This document shows positions 16,096 to 24,618 of a stretch of 64,000 nucleotides of DNA, one piece after another. The translations under genes were made by a program, and so were the position numbers. How positions within the stretch are numbered: position 1 is the stretch's first letter; every line of letters begins with the position of its first letter. The DNA is from Polycladomyces zharkentensis (GTDB taxonomy: Bacteria; Bacillota; Bacilli; Thermoactinomycetales; JIR-001). Below the pieces are notes generated by a model. That model was not told the DNA's origin. It saw only the letters and a list, made by a program, of their open reading frames with translations, and did no database searches. The stretch lies in NCBI RefSeq assembly GCF_016938855.1, contig NZ_JAFHAP010000008.1, positions 280 to 64,279 on the forward strand. Direction: 5' to 3'.

Positions 16096-17192
16096 TCGCA
16101 TGGGTCCAAACGTTGGCCGAGACGATGGCAGTGACGTGCCTCGCCCTGTTGACGGGCGGGGCGCTTCTTTCACTGGTGGCGGACGAGTACAAACCGATCC
16201 TCGTATTTCCTCAGCGGCTGTTTCCCTTTGCCGCTCTGTTAGCGGGGATTGTTTCTTTTGTTCCCGTCCTGCGTCCGGTTCTTTTTTTGGCACCGGATAC
16301 GGGGTGGATGGAGGCCGTTCGTCTGGGGGTGTTTCACTCGCGTACCGGGCAAGTGTGGCTGGGTTTGTTGGCAGCATCGGTATTACTCGCCCTGCTTCTT
16401 CTGGTGCGGAATTTACGCAGCTCCGGATGGACGGCCGGTTGGGCCTTGTGCGGTACATGGATGATGATCCTGATCAAGTCGTGGATGGGCCACGTCGCAT
16501 CGGTTTCTGGTATCAGTGGTTGGGTTTTGCAATCGGTTCATCTGACCGCGGTATGTGTATGGGCGGGTATATTGATGGTGGTCGGTTTCTTTACTGTTGA
16601 CACCGTGCGCTGGCTTTCTTTCCTTCGTTGGTTTACACCGACGGCAATCGGTTGCGTAACGGCCGTCATCCTGGCCGGTTGGGGATTGATGGGCATCATT
16701 GCTCCCCAGTATGTTGCTTCCTGGGTTTTGCCTTATGGGGAAGCGTTGTTGTTCAAACAATGGACAACGGCGGGAGTTTTGGTCACGGCCGGGGTAAATG
16801 GCGGATGGATTCGCCGCAAACTGGCACGGGGGGAAGAGGTGAATCCCCTGCCCTGGATCCGTGCGGAAGCGGTCCTGATTTTGCTGGTGGTGGCGATCAC
16901 CGCATGGATGAGTCAGGAAGCGGCACCGCACACCGTGGCGGAGACAGTGCAGGCTGTTGGTGTATCCCCGTTGTTTGAAGGATTGTTTCCCGGGAAATGG
17001 CATCCCGGTTTACGTGCCGAATGGCAGGGACTTTTCCTCGGGGGATTGTCGATTTTAGTGGCGCTGACGCTTTTGGCGATGATTCCGTTGTTGTACCGCC
17101 AGCGACGCTCGGCCTACGGTGCGGTCTGGTTGGCCGGTTTGGCGGCGTGTGCCGGTGTTTTGGGCGTGTTGGTTTGGGCATACGGCGGTTAA
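16092..17192 (+). CDS. copD: CopD-family copper transport membrane protein
   Basis: The 366-residue integral membrane protein starts at ATG 16092, overlapping the copC stop by four bases. A far upstream in-frame start would lie within copC and is rejected. About eight or nine hydrophobic segments are visible, with the CopD-type segment GHVASVSGISGWVLQSVHLTAVCVWAG. It is thought to work with CopC in copper uptake or tolerance at the membrane. A terminator follows at once. Confidence 0.9.
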   Translation: MIAWVQTLAETMAVTCLALLTGGALLSLVADEYKPILVFPQRLFPFAALLAGIVSFVPVLRPVLFLAPDTGWMEAVRLGVFHSRTGQVWLGLLAASVLLALLLLVRNLRSSGWTAGWALCGTWMMILIKSWMGHVASVSGISGWVLQSVHLTAVCVWAGILMVVGFFTVDTVRWLSFLRWFTPTAIGCVTAVILAGWGLMGIIAPQYVASWVLPYGEALLFKQWTTAGVLVTAGVNGGWIRRKLARGEEVNPLPWIRAEAVLILLVVAITAWMSQEAAPHTVAETVQAVGVSPLFEGLFPGKWHPGLRAEWQGLFLGGLSILVALTLLAMIPLLYRQRRSAYGAVWLAGLAACAGVLGVLVWAYGG

Positions 17193-17200
17193 TCTGTCAT

Positions 17201-17229
17201 GTCACCTGAGCAAGGTGACTTCTTTTTTG
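17201..17229 (+). terminator. terminator of copC-copD
   Basis: GTCACCT (17201-17207) pairs with AGGTGAC (17213-17219), followed by a T-rich run. Confidence 0.85.
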
Positions 17230-17233
17230 TTTA

Positions 17234-17256
17234 TAAAACGTAATAATTACGATTTA
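17234..17256 (+). promoter_or_regulatory. Zur-type box
   Basis: The core CGTAAT-A-ATTACG (17239-17251) is a perfect 6-1-6 palindrome flanked by A-rich and T-rich arms. It corresponds to the Bacillus Zur operator core. It lies about 80 bases before the COG0523 metallochaperone gene, a classic Zur target. Confidence 0.85.
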
Positions 17257-17334
17257 CAAAAGGAGATTCCTTGTATAAAATGAGATTTGTGCAGTTAAAA
17301 TCAGTAGTGAATTCGATTTGAGGGGGAGAGAGGG

Positions 17335-18540
17335 ATGAAAGAGAAAATACCGGTCACCGTATTGAGCGGCTATCTGGGATCGGGGAAAACGACGATTCTC
17401 AACCATGTTTTGCAAAATCGGCAAGGGCTCAGAGTGGCCGTGATTGTCAATGATATGAGCGAGATCAATGTGGATGCCGGACTGATCGACCGGAGCGGCG
17501 CATTGTCCCGGACGGAAGAGAAGTTGGTGGAGATGTCCAACGGGTGCATTTGCTGTACACTGCGGGAGGATTTGTTGCGGGAAGTGGAGCGGTTGGCCAG
17601 GCAGGGCCGGTTCGATTACATATTGATTGAGTCGTCAGGGATCAGCGAGCCGGTGCCGGTTGCCCAGACATTCACCTACTTGGATGAGGAACACGGTATT
17701 GATCTGTCGTCACTGTGCCGGCTGGACTGTATGGTGACCGTGGTGGATGCGTACCGTTTCTGGCATGATTTCGCTTCGGGCGAGACCTTGTTGGACCGTC
17801 AGCAGGCAGTAAGTGAAGAGGATACACGGGATGTGTCCGATTTGTTGATTGACCAGATTGAGTTTTGCGACGTCCTGATCCTCAACAAATGCGATCTGGT
17901 GGAGGAGGGGGAATTGCAACGGCTGGAGGCCGTTTTGCGCAAACTGCAACCGCAAGCCAAGCTGATCCGCACTTCTCACGGTCGTATCAACCCGTCGGAA
18001 ATCCTGAACACAGGCTTGTTTGACCTGGAGCGGGCCAGTCAGGCGGCCGGCTGGATTCAGGAATTGCAAAAAGACAGCCATACTCCCGAAACGGAGGAGT
18101 ACGGCATTTCTTCTTTCGTCTACCGGCGACGTCGGCCTTTTCATCCTGAACGGTTGGCCCGCTGGATGGAAGAGTGGCCGGAAACGGTCGTTCGCGCCAA
18201 AGGCATGATGTGGCTGGCCACGCGCCATGACACCGCCGTGCTGCTTTCGCAGGCGGGACCGTCCATTCAAGTGGGACCGATGGGCCATTGGATTGCCGCC
18301 CTGGAGGAAGAGGAGATGGAGAAGGTGTTGGCGGCCGAACCGGAGACGGCACGGCGGTGGCACCCCATTTGGGGAGATCGTGTCACGGAGTTGGTGCTGA
18401 TCGGGGTAGACATGGATCGGCAACAAGTGGAACGCGAGTTGGATGCATGTTTGTTGACCGATGAGGAAATGCTGTCCGATTGGTCCGCTTTTCCCGATCC
18501 GTTGCCGGGTGCGGCAGAGGGGAATGTATCTTTGGCCTGA
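17335..18540 (+). CDS. zagA: zinc-responsive COG0523 GTPase metallochaperone (ZagA/YciC-like)
   Basis: The 401-residue G3E GTPase has a P-loop GYLGSGKTT (residues 12-20), the metal-binding motif CICC at 71-74 (C-x-C-C), the ESSGISEP switch, and NKCD for guanine recognition. The C-terminal domain holds FVYRRRRPFHPERL, typical of the YciC group. ZagA delivers zinc to client enzymes under zinc starvation. Regulation by Zur is supported by the upstream box. GGGGGAGAG precedes the ATG. No alternative ribosomal-protein gene follows in the roughly 200 nt downstream. Confidence 0.93.
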   Translation: MKEKIPVTVLSGYLGSGKTTILNHVLQNRQGLRVAVIVNDMSEINVDAGLIDRSGALSRTEEKLVEMSNGCICCTLREDLLREVERLARQGRFDYILIESSGISEPVPVAQTFTYLDEEHGIDLSSLCRLDCMVTVVDAYRFWHDFASGETLLDRQQAVSEEDTRDVSDLLIDQIEFCDVLILNKCDLVEEGELQRLEAVLRKLQPQAKLIRTSHGRINPSEILNTGLFDLERASQAAGWIQELQKDSHTPETEEYGISSFVYRRRRPFHPERLARWMEEWPETVVRAKGMMWLATRHDTAVLLSQAGPSIQVGPMGHWIAALEEEEMEKVLAAEPETARRWHPIWGDRVTELVLIGVDMDRQQVERELDACLLTDEEMLSDWSAFPDPLPGAAEGNVSLA

Positions 18541-18739
18541 GCAGTGCCGCATAAGCGAGGTCGCTTCCCGGAAGTCAGCGGATTACAAGCGCACTCCGGC
18601 GGCAATGGCGCGTTTGTGCCGAGGGCTGTTCAGGAATTGTGACTGATGCAACCGGCACGATTTCAGCAACTGGCATTTGGCGAGAGGATTCCACAGTGAT
18701 GCGGAAGTGACGGGCGACCATTGACAGCCGGTGGCTCCG

Positions 18740-19162
18740 TCACGCTTCTTTTTCCATGTATTCCGGATACTCCAGCAGAAAAGCCTGAACGACGTTTGCG
18801 TATTCCTCGTCAGGGATTTCATGCAGGCGTTGTGAGCGAACTTCGAAAAAATAGAGGTCGTCCTCCGGATGGTCCCGGTTGTAGTACAAGGCATACACCC
18901 GATTGTCGTGCCGGAAAGTGGCACCCAAAACGGCATGAACCTCTCTGTCTTCCGTCTTCAGTCTCTGGAAGAAAAACGGTTCCACCTGATCCCAGACCGT
19001 TTCGGTGTAGGTTTCCCCCGGATAACGCAACCACAGGGTACCATCTTTCCATTCCGCCACAAACAGCTGGGCTTTTTCCTCTTTGGGCCATAACAACAAG
19101 AGATGTCGCACGTGCTCGTGGATAAACACATACTGGTGGGGCGTGTCAAATTGGATGTGCAA
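18740..19162 (-). CDS. DUF1292-like hypothetical protein
   Basis: The 140-residue soluble acidic protein starts at TTG 19160-19162 with AAAGGGGG upstream. Its C-terminal half (HDNRVYALYYNRDHPEDDLYFFEV...EIPDEEYANVVQAFL) resembles the YrzB/DUF1292 family, and the N-terminal half may be a second related module. No catalytic residues or membrane segments are seen. It stands alone. Function unknown. Confidence 0.65.
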   Translation of the reverse strand: MHIQFDTPHQYVFIHEHVRHLLLLWPKEEKAQLFVAEWKDGTLWLRYPGETYTETVWDQVEPFFFQRLKTEDREVHAVLGATFRHDNRVYALYYNRDHPEDDLYFFEVRSQRLHEIPDEEYANVVQAFLLEYPEYMEKEA

Positions 19163-19300
19163 AGCGATTCCCCCTTTCTGTCCAGGTTGAAACCAAAGTT
19201 CGGCGTTCGATTACTGCGGATGCCAATGTCCCAAGCATCCCACATCTTCAGACGTGTGGCGTGTCAATGCAACGGGTTCCACTTCCTCCCCATCCATCTG

Positions 19301-20173
19301 TCACTTTCGGTTCTCCTCAGGATAATAAATCCCTTCCATCTCCCACAAGTACTCCATATTTGTCAGATGACGAGTGATTTCCTGTTTATTCATCCTTGCA
19401 ACCGCGATCAATAACGCGTTGATCAGGCTGAGCGGGGCGACGAAGGAGTCGAGGAAAGACGGCGAGTTGCTCGCGGCGATCAGGTATAGATCCGTCGCGT
19501 TCGCCAGAGGAGAACGGTGGGAATCGGTAATCGCCAATGTCCTCACCCCGTTCTTCCTAACATATTGCAAGGCTTGAACCGTTCGTGACGTATAGCGGGA
19601 AAAGCTGATTCCAATGACCAAATCATTCGAACCCAGTGTGGAAAGTTGTTCATACATCGTATCGGATTCCGTGATCAGCCGGGTGTTTTTCTTCAGCAAA
19701 TGCAGATAAAACGCCAAGAAGGAACCCAAAGCATGGGAGCTGCGGAACGCGATGATGGTGACGGATTTTGCTTCGTTGATCTGTTGAACCGCTTTGCCGA
19801 ACATGTCGATGTCCAACATCTGAATGGTTTGTTTCAAATTGGACAGATCATCGGACAAAACTTCATAGGCGATGCGTTGTTCTTCGGAGTACATTTCTTC
19901 CGCCATGTCCAGCCGTTCGACCGTTGTGACACGTTTGCGAAGCTGCTCCTGCAAACTGCGTTGCATTTCCGTAAATCCCGCAAATCCGAGGGTGGTGGCG
20001 AAGCGGATGACGGTCGCTTCGCCCACGCCTGCTTGTTTGGCCAACTGGGCCGTTGTCAAAAACGGTACGCTGTCCGGGTGTGTCTCGATATAAGCCGCAA
20101 TTTTCCGTTGTGACTTGCTCATCCGGCTGATATTCTCGCGTATTCTTTGAAAAACGTCTTGCTTGTCGGACAA
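19301..20173 (-). CDS. MurR/RpiR-family transcriptional regulator
   Basis: The 290-residue protein has an N-terminal HTH_6 domain (SKSQRKIAAYIETHP, LAKQAGVGEATVIRFATTLGF). A C-terminal SIS sugar-phosphate domain spans about residues 125-255, with VTIIAFRSSHALG, VIGISFSRYTSRTV and LAITDSHRSPLA. SIS-domain regulators sense phosphorylated sugars or amino sugars. The gene follows the aminotransferase on the same strand after only 9 bp, so the two form an operon. The regulator probably acts on the long inverted repeat upstream of that gene. Confidence 0.93.
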   Translation of the reverse strand: MSDKQDVFQRIRENISRMSKSQRKIAAYIETHPDSVPFLTTAQLAKQAGVGEATVIRFATTLGFAGFTEMQRSLQEQLRKRVTTVERLDMAEEMYSEEQRIAYEVLSDDLSNLKQTIQMLDIDMFGKAVQQINEAKSVTIIAFRSSHALGSFLAFYLHLLKKNTRLITESDTMYEQLSTLGSNDLVIGISFSRYTSRTVQALQYVRKNGVRTLAITDSHRSPLANATDLYLIAASNSPSFLDSFVAPLSLINALLIAVARMNKQEITRHLTNMEYLWEMEGIYYPEENRK

Positions 20174-20182
20174 GGGTAATCC

Positions 20183-21553
20183 CTACTTTCTCACCAAGCT
20201 TTTGACGGCAAGCTCCAATCGTTCCAGTGTTTCATCAATCACTTCGGCGGTATGTGCCGTTGACAGGGAAAAACGATTGAGCGGTTTGATGAAAACCCCC
20301 TGGTTTAACAAGTGCGTGTCCAATTTCCTTCGCAAGGACAGATTCGACTCCAGTACATCCTGGATTCGGCGGACAGGCTGATCGGAAAGCACCAGATTGA
20401 AAATGCTGCCCACACCGATGGTCTGTGATGCGATCCCGTAGCGGTTCAAGATTTCCTCCATTCCCTTGCGCAATTGCGTTGTGTTTGCTTCCAGTTGCGG
20501 ATAGACGCCGGATTCTTGAAGAGTTTGGATCGTGGCCAACCCTGCGGTGAGGACAACGGGATGACCGTTATAAGTGCCGCTGTGAAATAAGGGTTGACCC
20601 TGACCGAGTGACGGTTGTCGCTGTTCGGTTGTCAGAATGTCCACTCCACCGGCGGGTGAACATATTTCCATCATCTCCCCCCGTCCTCCGACGGCGCCGA
20701 CAGGAAAACCGCCACCCAACACTTTTCCGAGGGCGGTCAAATCGGGGATTACCCCGTATAATCCCTGGGCTCCCGACAATCCGGTGCGAAACCCGGTCTT
20801 CACCTCGTCAAATATCAGTACAATCCCATATTGGTGTGTGAGTTCGCGTAACCGTTTCAGAAAAGTTTCATCCGGTGGAATAAATCCTCCCTGGACGGGT
20901 TCCATGATCACAGCGGCGATTTCATGGCGATGTTGATGGAGGATCTCTTCCGTTTGGTCCCATTCATTAAACGGGAGGACCACGGTGTTTTCTGCGTAAT
21001 AATCCGGCAGAGCGAGGGAATCCAACGTTTTTACCGGACGCTGCTCGCGCTTTCGTTTTTGGGAAGTGACGCTGATCAGCACTTGATCATAACTTCCGTG
21101 ATAGTGACCTTCAAACTTGGCCAACTTTTTTCTCCCGGTCCACGCCATGGCCAAGCGAATGGCCAGCAATGTGGCTTCCAATCCCGAGTTGGTGAAGCGA
21201 ACCTTTTCGATCCCGGGGTACAAGTCGACCAATACGCGGGCCATTTCCGCTTCCAGAGGGTGGGGTGTTCCGAAGATCGTGGTACCGATTTGCGAGAATG
21301 TATCGTTGATGGCAGCGATGATTCTCTGATCCCCGTGCCCCAAAATGAGCGCTCCGTAACATAGGTTGTAATCAATATATTGATTGCCGTCAACATCGTA
21401 CAGGTAAGCGCCGGAAGCTGAGTCCATGACGATGGGGTAGGGAGCGAAATATTTGATGTTGGCTGTGACTCCACCCGGTATCCACCGGGCCGCTTCACGG
21501 TACATTTGGGCGGAACGAGCAGTCTTGCGGACGAAGGGAGCATCCATTTCCAT
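20183..21553 (-). CDS. class III (PLP) aminotransferase, glutamate-1-semialdehyde mutase-like
   Basis: The 456-residue protein opens with YREAARWIPGGVTANIK, shared with glutamate-1-semialdehyde aminomutase-like enzymes. It carries NSGLEATLLAIRLA, the PLP-phosphate region FEGHYHGSYD, IFDEVKTGFRTG, and the PLP lysine in ALGKVLGGGFPVGAV. It does not look like housekeeping HemL, because no other haem gene is near and it pairs with an RpiR regulator. An amino-sugar or omega-amino acid substrate is possible. The start is uncertain between adjacent ATGs at 21556 and 21553, both close behind GAGGTGA. Confidence 0.88.
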   Translation of the reverse strand: MEMDAPFVRKTARSAQMYREAARWIPGGVTANIKYFAPYPIVMDSASGAYLYDVDGNQYIDYNLCYGALILGHGDQRIIAAINDTFSQIGTTIFGTPHPLEAEMARVLVDLYPGIEKVRFTNSGLEATLLAIRLAMAWTGRKKLAKFEGHYHGSYDQVLISVTSQKRKREQRPVKTLDSLALPDYYAENTVVLPFNEWDQTEEILHQHRHEIAAVIMEPVQGGFIPPDETFLKRLRELTHQYGIVLIFDEVKTGFRTGLSGAQGLYGVIPDLTALGKVLGGGFPVGAVGGRGEMMEICSPAGGVDILTTEQRQPSLGQGQPLFHSGTYNGHPVVLTAGLATIQTLQESGVYPQLEANTTQLRKGMEEILNRYGIASQTIGVGSIFNLVLSDQPVRRIQDVLESNLSLRRKLDTHLLNQGVFIKPLNRFSLSTAHTAEVIDETLERLELAVKSLVRK

Positions 21554-21568
21554 CATTGTCACCTCATT

Positions 21569-21615
21569 TGAAATATATACTCCATAATTACGCTCAAATA
21601 GGAGTATATATTTCA
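21569..21615. promoter_or_regulatory. 15-bp inverted repeat upstream of the aminotransferase-RpiR operon
   Basis: TGAAATATATACTCC (21569-21583) and GGAGTATATATTTCA (21601-21615, with the centre in between) are exact inverted copies separated by 17 bases. It ends about 12 bases before the start codon region. RpiR-family operators often contain TGAAA...TTTCA, so autoregulation is likely. Confidence 0.65.
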
Positions 21616-21705
21616 TTTAACGCATTGTCCGTTCATTGTCAAGGAGCAATTTCAGATGCCGAAGGGAAATAGATGGTTGATCAGCTGCGTTTTGATATGT
21701 AAATG

Positions 21706-21750
21706 AAAAAGGCGTGTTTTTCCTCATCGCAATGGAAAACACGCCTTTTT
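21706..21750. terminator. bidirectional-looking terminator after the cupredoxin gene
   Basis: AAAAAGGCGTGTTTT pairs with AAAACACGCCTTTTT, with an additional CC/GG pair inside. It lies just beyond the cupredoxin stop on the minus strand, which is also upstream of the aminotransferase operon. Confidence 0.88.
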
Positions 21751-21754
21751 GTGG

Positions 21755-22210
21755 TTACGTCGTTTGTCTCGGCAAAACGACGATGTATCCGATCATGGGA
21801 CCGTTGGTTTCGGCGGTGGGATGAGTATGGCAAATCAATTGAAATGTACCGGGTTTGTAGGCCGTAAAGGAGACGCGCGTGATTTGTCCCTGTCTGACAT
21901 TGCCCCGTACGTTGTATCCTTGGATGGAAAACGGATGTTCTTTGCCGCTGACGCCCCGAATGACCAGATGAACGCGATCCCCCTGGTGAACCACGATCAT
22001 ACCGGGGTCCCACCGGTATGCTTCCAGCTTTTTTCCTTGGTACCGACCTTTGAATTCCCCGGTTACCATATAAAACGTCTTTTCCTGTGATGGCGCAGTC
22101 GGTTGACCGGCGGAAGCGTTACGTGCCACAAACGGTGCATTCGTTATATAGACGGCACCCGTCAGGAGCAGGACTGCCACCAAATACAGCCAAAAACGTA
22201 TTGGTAACAT
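21755..22210 (-). CDS. membrane-anchored cupredoxin-like protein
   Basis: The 151-residue protein starts at ATG 22208-22210 behind GGAGG. A single N-terminal membrane anchor (about residues 5-24) is followed by a cupredoxin beta-barrel. Likely copper ligands are the His of KEHPFSI and the Cys, His and Met of LICHTHPTAETNGPMIG. The fold and ligand order resemble plastocyanin/azurin or the CuA domain of oxidase subunit II, but the two-Cys CuA motif is absent, so a mononuclear type 1 site is more likely. Probably an extracytoplasmic electron carrier or copper-binding protein. Confidence 0.82.
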   Translation of the reverse strand: MLPIRFWLYLVAVLLLTGAVYITNAPFVARNASAGQPTAPSQEKTFYMVTGEFKGRYQGKKLEAYRWDPGMIVVHQGDRVHLVIRGVSGKEHPFSIQGYNVRGNVRQGQITRVSFTAYKPGTFQLICHTHPTAETNGPMIGYIVVLPRQTT

Positions 22211-22368
22211 TACCAGACCTCCTTTTGGAAAGGTTATTTTCAATATCACCGGCGGACAAATTTTTCATCCATTTTTATGGAATAAATTGGAGTTTGTATC
22301 ATGGAATGGGTGGTGCATATAATAAGAACAAACGTTCTGTCGAACGCTCCAAATCGAGGTGGGGAGTT

Positions 22369-22596
22369 ATGGTGGACATCGTACTCCAACAGGCGGTTCG
22401 CCGGAACGAACCGGTGGAGATCATTTATATGGACAACCGGGCGGGTACGATCACCCAACGGCAGATACGGATTTACCGGATGACGGCAGAAACGGTCCAA
22501 GCTTATTGTTATGAGCGGAAAGCCGTGCGCACCTTCCGGCGGGACCATATTTTGGCTGCACAGAGGGGGGAGCGGCGGCGTGGATCGTGGCAATAA
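22369..22596 (+). CDS. small WYL-like protein
   Basis: The 75-residue protein starts at ATG 22369 after GAGGTGGGG; the longer upstream frame is not supported. PVEIIYMDNRAGTITQRQIRIYRM...AYCYERKAVRTFRRDHILAA is the pattern of the small single WYL-type domain proteins of Bacilli. WYL domains can bind nucleic acids or ligands in regulators, but here there is no HTH. The following YolD-like gene starts 17 bases before this stop, so the pair is translationally coupled. Confidence 0.72.
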   Translation: MVDIVLQQAVRRNEPVEIIYMDNRAGTITQRQIRIYRMTAETVQAYCYERKAVRTFRRDHILAAQRGERRRGSWQ

Positions 22597-22906
22597 ACTG
22601 TGGGAGGGCCACCGGATGTTTCTTCCGGAACATGCGGCGTTGTACCGTGAACGAAAACGGGAACGGCATACTCCGCCCGTATTGGACGAACAGCGATGGG
22701 AAGAGATCGACCGGTTGGTATCCGAAGCCATGAGGGAAGGTCGGACACTGCGTTGGACCATTTTCCATCCCGAAGGCCCCTATGTCGTCCAAGGCCGCGT
22801 CGGCCGGATTCGTCCCGAACACGGATGGATCGAAGTGCGCGGAGCAGGAGACGGGATTCGGGTCCCGCTGAATCGTCTGATCGATGTCGCCCCGGTTGAA
22901 GAGTGA
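22580..22906 (+). CDS. YolD-like protein
   Basis: The 108-residue protein begins at GTG 22580 with the YolD signature DRGNKLWEGHRMFLPEH and continues with DEQRWEEIDRLVSEAMREGRTLRWTIF and GRIRPEHGWIEV. YolD proteins in Bacillus are often next to Y-family polymerases (UvrX, YqjW) and are thought to act like UmuD or to modulate them. No polymerase is encoded nearby. It overlaps the WYL-like gene. Confidence 0.78.
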   Translation: MDRGNKLWEGHRMFLPEHAALYRERKRERHTPPVLDEQRWEEIDRLVSEAMREGRTLRWTIFHPEGPYVVQGRVGRIRPEHGWIEVRGAGDGIRVPLNRLIDVAPVEE

Positions 22907-23036
22907 AACAAAAGGTCGTCCGTATGGAGAAGGTTTTCGAAAGCGGCGAAACCGTGCTATACTGATGAGTGGATGATGAGGTAACGCTTCCATGCGAACA
23001 AGCAGCATGGGACAAACCAGACAGGAGGTTCAAACC

Positions 23037-23180
23037 ATGGCTTCCCATATGCAACCGCGTCCCGAAGAGAACCAAGAAAATGACTTGCTCGACATGATGG
23101 TCGGCACGGGTGTTTCTATTGCCTTTTTTATGGGAATCGCCTTGATCGCCGGTGTTATCAGCTATTTCGTCAAGGGATAA
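23037..23180 (+). CDS. 47-residue single-pass membrane protein
   Basis: ATG 23037 follows ACAGGAGG closely. A polar N-terminus (QPRPEENQEND) leads into one hydrophobic segment (VSIAFFMGIALIAGVISYFV) and ends in KG. Layout and size resemble YqzM-type small membrane proteins, but the match is not firm. A TATACT at 22961-22966, with an imperfect GGTTTTCG/CGAAACC dyad just upstream, may be its promoter. A terminator follows. Confidence 0.65.
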   Translation: MASHMQPRPEENQENDLLDMMVGTGVSIAFFMGIALIAGVISYFVKG

Positions 23181-23200
23181 TGGCCCGCGCGTCGCGGGGG

Positions 23201-23239
23201 AGAGGGCCGAATCAGGGTGTCGCGCCCTCTGTTTTTGTT
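23201..23239 (+). terminator. terminator after the small membrane protein
   Basis: AGAGGGC (23201-23207) pairs with GCCCTCT (23224-23230), followed by GTTTTTGTT. Confidence 0.75.
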
Positions 23240-23421
23240 GCGCGGCGGGCGGTTGGCAATCCCGAGCGCTTGCGCTATACTTGCAATAGCCGGAAGAAGC
23301 GCTTTCGGTTTCTTTCTGCTGTTTGACTGTTTCAAATGAACTGATTATTGGAAGTCGTTTCTCCCAATCAGATGCAAAACCGATCGCGACGGGGGAGAAC
23401 ACCAGGATAGGGGGATGGAGC

Positions 23422-24582
23422 ATGAACGTACATGAGTACCAGGGCAAAGAGGTGCTGAAACAGTACGGGGTTGCGGTGCCGAACGGGCGAGTCGCTTTCA
23501 CCCCGGAGGAAGCGGTGGAAGCGGCCCGGGCGTTGGGCGGAGAGCTGTGGGTGGTCAAAGCGCAAATTCACGCCGGCGGCCGCGGCAAAGCGGGCGGGGT
23601 GAAGTTGGCGCGCAGTTTGGATGAAGTACGCGCGTATGCGGAAGAATTGTTGGGCAAAGTGCTGGTCACCCATCAAACCGGCCCCGAAGGGAAAGAAGTG
23701 AAGCGCCTGCTGATCGAAGAAGGCTGCAAAATCGAGAAGGAATATTACGTCGGGATGGTCGTGGACCGTTCCAAAGGTCGCGTGACGATGATGGCTTCCG
23801 AAGAAGGCGGAACGGAGATTGAAGAAGTGGCGGCCAAGACACCGGAAAAAATCTTCAAGGAAACGATTGATCCGGCTGTCGGTTTGCTCCCGTTCCAAGC
23901 CCGTCGTCTCGCTTATGCGATCAACATCCCCCGCGATCGGGTGAACCAGGCCGTCAAGTTCATGATGGGCTTGTACCAAGCGTTTGTGGATAAAGATTGT
24001 TCGCTGGCGGAAATCAACCCGCTCGTCACAACGGCTGACGGTCGCGTGATGGCGTTGGATGCCAAGCTGAACTTCGACGACAATGCCCTGTATCGTCATC
24101 CCGACATCGTGGAGTTGCGCGATCTGGATGAAGAAGATCCGAAAGAAGTGGAAGCTTCCAAATACGACCTCAACTACATCGCCCTGGACGGCAACATCGG
24201 CTGCATGGTGAACGGGGCCGGCCTGGCGATGGCAACGATGGACATCATCAAACATTACGGCGGCGAACCTGCCAACTTCCTGGATGTGGGCGGCGGCGCG
24301 ACGACCGAAAAAGTGACCGAAGCCTTCAAAATCATTTTGGCGGACCCCAATGTGAAGGGCATTTTGGTCAACATTTTCGGCGGGATCATGAAATGCGACG
24401 TGATCGCCACCGGTGTCGTGGAAGCGGCCAAACAGGTGGGATTGGATCGCCCCTTGGTTGTGCGGCTGGAAGGAACCAACGTGGAAAAAGGCAAACAGAT
24501 CCTGAACGAATCCGGCTTGAAAATCGTGGCTGCCGATTCGATGGCCGACGCGGCGCAAAAAATCGTTTCGCTGGTGAAGTGA
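23422..24582 (+). CDS. sucC: succinyl-CoA synthetase (ADP-forming) beta subunit
   Basis: The beta subunit of the TCA-cycle enzyme that converts succinyl-CoA to succinate with ATP formation. The 386-residue product starts at ATG 23422 ([12 protein letters not shown]) behind a GGGGGATGGAG; the frame upstream is leader. ATP-grasp motifs include [24 protein letters not shown] and the C-terminal [12 protein letters not shown]. It is followed after 36 bases by sucD. Confidence 0.97.
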   Translation: MNVHEYQGKEVLKQYGVAVPNGRVAFTPEEAVEAARALGGELWVVKAQIHAGGRGKAGGVKLARSLDEVRAYAEELLGKVLVTHQTGPEGKEVKRLLIEEGCKIEKEYYVGMVVDRSKGRVTMMASEEGGTEIEEVAAKTPEKIFKETIDPAVGLLPFQARRLAYAINIPRDRVNQAVKFMMGLYQAFVDKDCSLAEINPLVTTADGRVMALDAKLNFDDNALYRHPDIVELRDLDEEDPKEVEASKYDLNYIALDGNIGCMVNGAGLAMATMDIIKHYGGEPANFLDVGGGATTEKVTEAFKIILADPNVKGILVNIFGGIMKCDVIATGVVEAAKQVGLDRPLVVRLEGTNVEKGKQILNESGLKIVAADSMADAAQKIVSLVK

Positions 24583-24618
24583 CGCAAAACGAGATCATCT
24601 GGAAAGGCGGGTTCGAAG

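Noticed and set aside
18541-18739. Possible zinc-independent ribosomal protein gene after the COG0523 chaperone
   Set aside because: No frame gives an S14, L28, L33 or L31 signature; region left unassigned.
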